Origin: Plasmopara viticola
Taxonomy: Eukaryota; Oomycota; Peronosporomycetes; Peronosporales; Peronosporaceae
NCBI GenBank assembly: GCA_001695595.3
Contig: MBPM02000007.1
Coordinates: 434,001-498,000 of the forward strand
DNA length: 64,000 bases
Direction of reading: 5' to 3'
Position 1 is the stretch's first letter; the number at the start of each line of letters is the position of its first letter. A program made the position numbers and the translations under genes. Shown here piece by piece: positions 60,101 through 64,000 of the stretch. A model generated the notes under the pieces. That model did not search any database, was not told the origin of the DNA, and saw nothing but the letters and a program-made list of their open reading frames with translations.

Positions 60101-62370
60101 AAAAACCTCTTTTTCGTGGGCTTCTTAGTGATCTGGAACGCAGCGAAAGTCTGTGGCGCAAATGGTTGGACGACAATGAACCCGAGCGCTTAGCTATCCC
60201 GGAATACGAGCGACTCTTGTTTGATCCTCGCACGCTAACAGCAAGCCTTCACTTTCATCGACTGCTTTTAGTGCGCTCATTACGCGAAGATCGCACGATC
60301 CCAGCCGTTTACGACTTTATTCGTGCAATTGAAGTGATAGAAGGTGGCCCGAAAAGTAGCCTGTTGCGACTGCCGGCATTAGGACCCCAGTACGTCGAAC
60401 CGATCACCGACACGGTGGAAAATGTGCATCAGGACATGCGGGCAGAGACGCCCGTGTTGTACTTGCTTTCGCCCGGCGCGGACCCGACCGAGTCAATTGA
60501 GCATCTTGCACGACGAAAACGTCAAAGTATCACGACCATTTCAATGGGAGAAGGACAAGAAGCGATAGCGGCGCGGACTGTGGCGTCTGCCATGGTGAAC
60601 GGGTCATGGGTTCTCCTCCAAAACTGCCATCTGGGACTCACGTCGATGGACGCGCTGTGCGTAGCTTTAGAAAGTGCCACAAGCTCGTCCAAGAGCTTGA
60701 CTTCAGCCACAAGTGTTGTGCAAGCGCCCGAGTTTCGCCTCTTTTTGACATCTGAACCGCATCCAGACTTTCCGATCGCATTGTTACATCGTAGCACAAA
60801 GGTGACGAATGAACCGCCCGCTGGCCTTCGCGCAGGTTTATTGCGCAGCTTTACCGTCTTAGTAGATCAAGATAGACTGGACCGTGTCGAGGCCCCCTCG
60901 TGGCGTGCTCTACTCTTTGCCGTCTGCTTTTTACACGCCATTGTAGTCGAGCGACGGAAATTCGGTCCGTTGGGGTTCAGTGTGCCGTACGAGTTTAATG
61001 CCGGGGATATTGGTGCGTCATTGAGTTTTCTCGAGCGACACTTGTACGCATCGCCGTCGCCGTCGTGGCCGACCGTGCAGTACATGGTGGCCGAGGTGCA
61101 TTATGGTGGTCGCATCACGGACGAGCTAGACCGAAGGCTCTTTCGTGCCTATTGTGACGCATGGTTGAGTCCGGCGCTACTAGGAACGTCGTTTTCATTT
61201 AGCTCGGATGTAAAGTTTTCGACCGGGTCGGCAAGCACTCCGTCCGTCCAACCTTTTAACTATAGTCGACCTGACTCGTCCATAAACGAGATTGATGAGT
61301 ATCAACGCTACATTGCCGGATTTCCAAGCGTCGATTCACCCGAAGTGTTTGGTCTGCACCCAAATGCTGACCTTACGTATCGAGTCAAGGAAGTGTCGAC
61401 CCTTTTGAGTACGATTGCAGATACGCAGCCTTTGAATGTCGATACTTTTGGAAGTGCGACCACGAGACTAGAAACACTCGAGGATCTAGTCCTGCGTAAG
61501 ATCCGTGATCTACTAGCTGTTCTTCCTGCTACAGACGAAGAAGCTCTTAGCGAAGAAGCGCTTGCACAAGCTTTACGGTCCAAAATTCTTGGTGGGGGCA
61601 TTGAGCTACCCCTCAATCTGTTCTTATGTCAAGAAGCTCGCGCACTGCGACTTGTCTTAAACAACGTTCGAACGTCACTGATGAAGACACAACGTGCATT
61701 AGCTGGAGAAGTGCTGCTCACGTCAACAATACACGAGACAAGTCAGGCTCTATTTGACGGGAAAGTACCTCCCTCTTGGGTAGCAAACGAACAAGCGTGG
61801 CTTGCCGGGACGTTGAGCTTTTGGATTACCGGGCTCGTTGACCGAATGACGCAATTGCGTGCGTGGCTGGAACATGGACGTCCGACCAGCTTCTGGCTTT
61901 CGGGTTTTACCAACCCACGCGGATTTCTTACCGCTGTTGCCCAAGAGGCAACACGAGCTCATGCGATTGAGCGCTGGGCGCTAGACGACGTGCTTTACTA
62001 CAGTGAAGTCACCGACTATGAGCGGCAGGAGCAAATCAGACAGCCGCCACGCGACGGTGTGTTCGTGCACGGCTTGATGCTTGATGGTGCCGCGTGGAAT
62101 CTACCCGATAGAACGCTGGTGGAGCAAGAGCCCAAGCGTTTGTTTGCGTCCTTACCCGCCGTCCACATTACGGTCGCGACGAAAGCCCACAAGAAGACCC
62201 GCGCTTCACCGGATTATGGACCGTATGGAGCCTACGAAGCCCCGGTCTATCGCTACGCGAGTCGCACGGACAAGCACTATGTTTTTTCGATATCCTTGGC
62301 ATCTCGAGATCATCGACCGCTCCACTGGACGTTGCGTGGTGTTGCGTTGCTATGCTCCACCGATCAGTAG
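48115..62370 (+). CDS. Axonemal outer-arm dynein heavy chain, gamma (DNAH5/DNAH8) class
   Basis: A single exon of 14.25 kb encodes 4,751 aa; the open frame extends 8 codons upstream to a TTG, but 48115 is the first ATG. The N-terminal tail and linker occupy roughly residues 1-1890. P-loops are GPAGTGKT (1925-1932, AAA1, with CFDEFNR as Walker B), GPAGAGKS (2213-2220, AAA2), GEPGTGKS (2568-2575, AAA3) and GVGGSGK (2969-2975, AAA4). The stalk coiled coils flank a microtubule-binding tip at about 3320-3400 (LKKLAKPGDIIKLIF...), followed by AAA5, AAA6 and a C-terminal domain ending LRGVALLC. HYDFGLRNILSVLRSAGATK, the AAA1 wording LPVLSVVAQQ and the C-terminal PPRDGVFVHGLMLDGAAW fit the gamma outer-arm class best. 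The protein powers flagellar beating in zoospores, as part of the outer dynein arm. Low-complexity insertion at about 2850-2880 (Ser/Gly/His) is unusual. Confidence 0.92.
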   Translation: MAFQARHRWMIQRLQLGFNFQDEVQVEELLRSNDIMEQLTCFFRGDGPTKIFFYYQPKGVIDDNTSSTAESRQKDLFLTNGFDETLQGRAVYFAKVASKGTQECDINQEDTMHPATLDEEVALASTPWLPIDPATAHDHLLTYGILDASVLVSIETHLSQLFMPLLTTQEESEWGQAESGARTDFLQHLKALVTDVQDNVKAMATGLDLRKPDKRYDPSDFRTSSKLSSDEHAVQHFVELVKDWCKQTEGFLEGNDQGGWDFYEAGPATELEYWKRRHQRLMGITEQLKNKECKMVMGVLNVFNKLQNGGDKLGVTPLLRRWKQIDTNITEASNEAKDNVKYLATLERFIEPLYTGTPTSVVETLPALMNSVKMIHTIARYYNTTERMTKLFMKITNQMIILSKNKILGSEPSEAMWDMDPEALLLNFEACIKLNEAYQEQYRLTKERLLTMPKGKQFDFSETQIFGKFDLFCRRLVKLIDMFSTMHQFRALAQHAFEGMDTILASFDKIIQAFRAHKHDLLEFHNHKFDRDYVDFTIHIADLETALQHLINASFDSITSIEQSLQLLEQFQQLLQRKTLRSDLDSKFTVIFHKYGLDLTHVQELYERHRHNPPVARNLTPVAGNILWSRHLLRRIEEPMRKFEGNPSVLSTKESKTIIKTYNKVARTLVAFEYLWYEAWCRSVDNARAGLHATLIIRHPESGRLFVNFDKEILQLIREARCLTRMGIEVPENARMIMLQEDRFKAYYNDLSYALHEYDRVTAKIIPVTAVLLRPHLEDLEKKLRPGLVTLTWTSMNIDAYTAVAHVALQRLEELISSVLDAIENRIEKNLVLVSKASLVYLPTDQSFTLDEFVRMQEKHVANVTKQLGAKNLEIENAVEDVLRLIGEYHLDGSSNSGKNENVSCIAKPTTNTCPIEALDTFRHFYRNLFYRAILTCTKQSLDAIKNRVCSKAGTGFLFLKRPFFEVNVQLAVPSVRLSPSLEDIQKAINRSAVAVLRCSKSLYEWGQQSVLPESVRTSLFERLGCDTEIIKVAILLTGALHGTKNQVHDYLATFRKYDWLWKDDMEFRYNQFMQRNPLIQDFETELRYFMAIEAKIALIAPVHNIAVLSLNTKNLKLQLRNECRRWKIQYSDKVHHQARTALFNLTDYIRTTTTKLNARVETLETLRVVMGVLKEIRERESVIEMELTPISDMYAMLEQYLPGGYMDKDEMDQKSALRTLWRKLVDYAEDVTDALFEVQGSFKKQLIQDVKCFQADVAAFRGEYEMKGPMVSGLNPLEAVERLKRFRELLSAQERRLEAFSAGEELFGMRPTEYPDIVRTQKEMALLDQLYSLYLDVDKTMDEFRGIAWAQVGAYLDHMNDAFGTYDARCKKLPKSLYEWEAYGILRKEIAEFLEVLPIVRELTRESMKLRHWEELSKACSGRPLPYETDSFKFQDVLDAQLLTWKEDVEYICESAHKELQIEHKLGDLTERWASTVFEFSEWRQRNVPVLKGYGQIIEELEDSQLQLQAMLSMRHVVFFKDRVQSQLAQLSDTADVLELWAKVQTLWMSLESVFTGGDIAKQMPLEAKKFAKIDKDWLKVMTKATEVSFVVPCSSSDLLRSTLPMLFGELEKCQKSLEGYLEQKRKKFPRFYFVSNPLLLLILSRGSDPVAIQQYYEKIFDSITHVVHEKPALMTDRRHSSTTLSMKRKIVEIKSLVGTDEEAIALVQAVLPDGNIEEWLGVLEKEMRRTLKTLCRQAAAECLSTPLREFVGKTCAQFALLGIQLRWTSECQDALQKCRSTKGIMVQTAKKQGTMLSELSSWCLTDLGTKLVRTKVETLITIQVHQRDCFLELCRLYKEKKLFDANDFEWLKQARFYWRLGSQGASDAVGPDACCVSICDVDFKYAFEYLGCKERLVITPLTDRAYITLSQALGMHLGGAPAGPAGTGKTETVKDLGRTLGVYVIVTNCTDQQRYSDMAKIFKGLCQGGLWGCFDEFNRIELPVLSVVAQQVLAITNAKRVQALTFTFPGDPLAIGLHSDAAYFITMNPGYQGRQELPENLKALFRGVSMMVPDREIIMKVRLCAVGYETFAELARKFKTLYAVCEGQLSKQRHYDFGLRNILSVLRSAGATKRENLAASEEVLLMTTLRDMNLSKLVAMDVPIFLSLLRDIFPGVEPTPSSACGSSTELGKAIQNVLQTAQSWPPPAAWSAKVTQLYETQLVRHGIALVGPAGAGKSEILRTLQASLSFATRTPHRQVRLNPKAVRAEELFGETDRLSGEWVDGVFAAIWAKFNDRTRRDVSWLVCDGPVDAVWIENLNTVLDDNKLLTLANGDRLPMTDNCKLLFEVEDLRNASPATVSRAGIVYVSETDLGWEPVAQRWLRTRSDTQRAALTRCIQTYVGGGETSGSDHLFEFIKRACRPALNAPRVALIQATLHLLQSLLERCELSDNSDLATELDRLFVFALAWAIGGVLDVNDRQKLHIYLTEKATATTFPLSTFAKRGGQEAAVDVEGKGLGLTVFDYFLHPSTLEWEKWPLEKTDNLLAQSHGLVNVGRLIVPTTDTARALYVLEHLHASQVPVLVVGEPGTGKSTLARLFFERYVEQDGQSRTLIFSGATLGGAFQATVENDLEKRGGKTFGPSNNQPLTLFIDDLNMPALNEWGDQPTLEVVRQLVETHTLCFLDKDKRGDIKTIEGLRFIGAMGLPQAESHDVPARLKRHFFLLNLLPPSSAVAEAIFTQLTCWRLIPESDVSSCSSGMPKRVLVDLISHLATASVQLWLWLRRALPPSPQKFHYVLSVRELSRILQGLVRAPVKSTTASEKTLIRLWQHESERVFSDRLVSLDDKQRFRDELNVVTDEVSTKSSGVSAGGKHKGGTTTSGGHAPHRQQRTVPVSHERQVLVYVDFLQDAPVDDLGEPVGEMPRDYEPVSGLPALQSRVEHLLAQFNRENPGRALPSLILFEQALTHLARLTRVLGLPQSNMMLVGVGGSGKQSLTRLAAILCGHELCQLSVTKAYTLSAFRDDVRALCQMAGQAGKGVVFLLTEADIKDDLFLDQVNTLLATGEIPGLFPRDELIALVSELRNAMQREYPNHADTLANLTRFFYDRVRRNLHVVLCLSPVSPRFAARCREFPHLVTGCTIDWFLPWPEEALTAVSQGLLDTFVLETPSVTKDALIRQLGRMHQAVEHVSDEYYMRRRRRVVQTPRSFLSFLATYKELYVDKLRDVQHQEAAVNLGLQKLGQGAQDVERMKVVLKQEETKLVVAEGAANKMLETLEIKSLEAKQENDIVQEIRQQCLTDAAVILAEKEAAEDDLKRAQPFLDEAERAATSIRPNDLNELKKLAKPGDIIKLIFDCVAILQMAPLVKVERATVSLGLGKDRHTCDFLVDSFPLAKSGMLADTRFLQTIFYFSKYQKDQMNDETLEFMAPYMELPGFSAPAAKNASKAAEGLFCWVQAMSMYHEASKVVKPKLEALRITEGKLEAAQTRLESSEVKLLQCQQVLHQLQQAFETQMAEKTRVEAFAQATKRKMEQATALIGGLGGEKVRWTDDSDRFVERKQHLVGDCALAAAFLCYCGPFNREFRDLLLQERLPAELGALPLGSTATSTPVPLPIPLTRDLALEDFLANAGSVSDWKLQGLPSDPLSIQNGILVARAPRFPLLIDPQGQALTWILHREADRLPSVGVVSVGSSKLREILEHCVGEGKALILDGLDGTDPDTLLANVLDKNFILRAKGKFVKIMDRVCEYNDAFSLYLTTRVANPHFSPELQARTLVVDFTVTQNGLEEQLLAQVIRQEQRLLEEQLERVQCELNANAKALVALDAMLLERLSASKANLLDDVELVSVLASTKAKATEVNDKILAAEAVKQGIDEKREHYRPVAARGSVLYFGIVEFAAVNVMYQTSLDQFLQLFVRSIEQAERSALASKRVTFILETLTYMVVRYVIRGLYDRHRLSFLLMIALKILVAANCVTSADVTLFLKAGASRKAASDQPKKITWMSTSAWLNAMQLASEKPLFRGLLSDLERSESLWRKWLDDNEPERLAIPEYERLLFDPRTLTASLHFHRLLLVRSLREDRTIPAVYDFIRAIEVIEGGPKSSLLRLPALGPQYVEPITDTVENVHQDMRAETPVLYLLSPGADPTESIEHLARRKRQSITTISMGEGQEAIAARTVASAMVNGSWVLLQNCHLGLTSMDALCVALESATSSSKSLTSATSVVQAPEFRLFLTSEPHPDFPIALLHRSTKVTNEPPAGLRAGLLRSFTVLVDQDRLDRVEAPSWRALLFAVCFLHAIVVERRKFGPLGFSVPYEFNAGDIGASLSFLERHLYASPSPSWPTVQYMVAEVHYGGRITDELDRRLFRAYCDAWLSPALLGTSFSFSSDVKFSTGSASTPSVQPFNYSRPDSSINEIDEYQRYIAGFPSVDSPEVFGLHPNADLTYRVKEVSTLLSTIADTQPLNVDTFGSATTRLETLEDLVLRKIRDLLAVLPATDEEALSEEALAQALRSKILGGGIELPLNLFLCQEARALRLVLNNVRTSLMKTQRALAGEVLLTSTIHETSQALFDGKVPPSWVANEQAWLAGTLSFWITGLVDRMTQLRAWLEHGRPTSFWLSGFTNPRGFLTAVAQEATRAHAIERWALDDVLYYSEVTDYERQEQIRQPPRDGVFVHGLMLDGAAWNLPDRTLVEQEPKRLFASLPAVHITVATKAHKKTRASPDYGPYGAYEAPVYRYASRTDKHYVFSISLASRDHRPLHWTLRGVALLCSTDQ

Positions 62371-63570
62371 CAAACTTTCGAATTTGGTACAATGATCAAG
62401 TAAGGCCACCGCTTCTTTGTAGAAAAGGCTTCGTAATCTCTTTTCGAAAGCAGTAGCCCACTTTGAGTTTATGCCATGTCCATATAATCACTGAAGTATA
62501 CCATGGTGCACTGTTATCAAATAGGAGACTAGTCGTCGAGCAAGAATTGTGCGCTTGTAGCTGGGGACATTGCCGTCGGCGTTTACATCGCAAGGGATGC
62601 TTTGTGCAGCGTTGGACGTCTCGGCTGCAATAACGACTTGAGCCGATCATGCAAAGCGCTGAAACCAGCCAGTCCGCTGTGCTTAAGGTCTTCATCCATT
62701 TGACAGCCACCGCGACAGCTATACCTACTGCGCCTGTTTTCGTTATCAGAAGGATTCAAATTTCGTGCGCTGCTTTAAACGGGGACGCCAGTTTCGAGTG
62801 GGGACGCCAGTTTCGGAATCCACATACCACGTGATTGTGGATCGCATGCGGCGTCGGGGACCAGTATCGTGCGGTTTTAATTAGGTTGGCACTAGCATAC
62901 CAATGATCCTGCAAGATTATGATCACGGAACATTTGCTCCTTTCGTGAACTGCACGAAATTTGCACATCTTCACGCTGTCATTTGGGACATCAAATGCCT
63001 CGAAATACCAAAAGAACTTCTCAAATCTATGCTTCGAGATGCTGTAGGGCTGTCACTGAGTAGCCGCTGCAGCGGCTTCACTTGCATCCACAGGTTATAG
63101 TGATGAGCAGACATGTTTGAGCGTACATCACTAGGATTTTTGTATTAATTAAGATCGTAACAAGGCAATCAATGAAGTTATTCGAAGGGTCCGGCGCATT
63201 CATCCACCAAATTGACCAAACAAGGCAGCGATTATGTCAATACCAACAGCCGCAATACCGGCCGTAGCGTCATCTATTACGACGATGGCGTTACTTGGCA
63301 ATGGTTATGTTACCACGCACGCTCGTGCAATATAACGCTTGAGCCAAGAATACCTAAAAGCTGATGGACACCGATACGTATTTTTGATGTGCACGATCGC
63401 AATCACCTCCTCCCGGGTGGTTACGCCACACGCCTTCATTATAGCGTGCATGCATGAAACCCATAACGGAAGTCAGCTGTACTCGTGATTAGCTCACTTC
63501 ATGATCCATTCTTCAATTCGCTCTTCCGAGCGCGAACCTTCATTGAATTGATTTGCATTGCCTCGAAACT
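62371..63570. other. Spacer downstream of dynein
   Basis: No gene is supported; the minus-strand frame 62396-62710 (104 aa) has no recognisable feature. A short tandem repeat, GGGGACGCCAGTTTCG, lies at 62781-62796 and again (one base shorter at its 5' end) at 62800-62815. Confidence 0.4.
63506..63519 (+). promoter_or_regulatory. Oomycete initiator plus flanking element
   Basis: CCATTCTTCAATTC matches the oomycete pattern YCATTYYNCAWTTT at nearly every position and lies 65 nt before the ATG at 63571. Confidence 0.55.
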
Positions 63571-64000
63571 ATGGTGTTGTTGCTAAGTCGCATTGGATCA
63601 CGTACCCTGGTTAAGGCAGCGGTTGTGTGCGCTCTCACCTTGACTGTCATCTCTCCTGTCCGTGCACAGGATACGAGCTCATCGACCACCGACGCTTGTG
63701 AAATTTCTGATGGCGACAAAAGCTTCGGCATCCGCGCCGTCGATGACGCTACGTGTGTTTCAGGAGGTCTTGGCTGCTACAACGATCACTGCCGCTTTTG
63801 CAAAGTTCTTGAAACGCCGCAGTCATCTTCATTTGAGAACTGCACATCATTTGGTGTGGACTTTCCGACAATGGCTCCATTGATCGCTTCGACCGATTCT
63901 TGTGAGGTATCTAGTGGCGATGCAGCTGTTGGCATCTCGGCGTTTACCGACGACACGTGCTTGTACGGCGGTCTGGGTTGCTTTAGTAACCATTGCCGAT
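63571..64000 (+). CDS. Secreted cysteine-rich repeat protein, paralog of the 45945-47477 gene (partial)
   Basis: The frame is open from ATG at 63571 to the end of the window (143 codons, no stop), so the 3' part is missing. Residues 1-33 are a clear signal peptide: a basic start, then a hydrophobic core (AAVVCALTLTVISP) and an Ala-Gln-type cleavage context. Module 1 follows with the same six-Cys pattern (C...GD...FGIRAVDD...C...GG-x-GC-x4-C-RFC). A second module begins near residue 109 and is cut at its fourth/fifth Cys. The wording of module 1 (GCYNDHCRFCK) is closer to module 1 of the 45945-47477 gene than to that gene's other modules, so the two genes arose by whole-gene duplication. Function unknown; secreted. 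Confidence 0.8.
   Translation, partial: MVLLLSRIGSRTLVKAAVVCALTLTVISPVRAQDTSSSTTDACEISDGDKSFGIRAVDDATCVSGGLGCYNDHCRFCKVLETPQSSSFENCTSFGVDFPTMAPLIASTDSCEVSSGDAAVGISAFTDDTCLYGGLGCFSNHCR

Noticed and set aside
1..64000. CRISPR arrays, tRNA or rRNA genes
   Set aside because: No regularly spaced repeats of CRISPR type, no convincing tRNA A/B boxes with cloverleaf, and no rRNA-like conserved blocks were seen by eye.

Overview
The window is eukaryotic nuclear DNA and looks like an oomycete that makes flagellated zoospores (Phytophthora- or Plasmopara-like). Three things point there. Genes carry few, short GT-AG introns of about 57-107 nt. Two secreted-protein genes have upstream sequences matching the oomycete initiator plus flanking element. 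A complete axonemal outer-arm dynein heavy chain is present. Compact gene islands alternate with 6-11 kb gene-poor, AT-rich stretches holding decayed repeats and transposon relics. Species assignment is inference.

Layout. 217-938 (+): a small five-exon gene of unknown function. 1361-9384 (-): one very large gene that I reconstructed as 12 exons with concordant phases (about 2,390 aa). It has an acidic N-terminus, a Tudor-like segment, a PCNA-box-like motif and a long helical body; an MMS22/Mus7-like replication-repair scaffold is possible. A textbook E2F-type site lies 17 nt before its start. 9807-10866 (+): a divergently transcribed alpha/beta hydrolase. 10867-21904: gene-poor, with three diverged copies of a ~1.1-1.25 kb unit and a minus-strand Ty3/gypsy integrase relic. 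21905-23230 (-): a PX-domain protein. 23231-30335: gene-poor, with a clear 670-bp Mutator-like element with ~72-94 bp inverted ends and a perfect 9-bp target duplication, plus short tandem repeats. 30336-32411 (+) and 32719-36173 (+): a RING-H2 protein and an orphan protein with a polytopic C-terminus. 36174-45944: gene-poor. 45945-47477 (-): a secreted six-repeat cysteine-rich protein. 48115-62370 (+): an intronless 4,751-aa outer-arm dynein heavy chain of the gamma (DNAH5/DNAH8) class. 63571-64000 (+): the first part of a paralog of the secreted repeat protein, cut by the window edge.

No operon-like logic applies. The noteworthy arrangements are two head-to-head pairs (repair-like gene/hydrolase; secreted repeat protein/dynein) and the two secreted paralogs that bracket the dynein gene. 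The strongest candidates for something undescribed are the secreted cysteine-rich repeat family, the small Mutator-like element with an internal open frame, and the Tudor-plus-scaffold gene under a probable E2F site. All gene models were spliced by eye; no transcript or homology search was possible.
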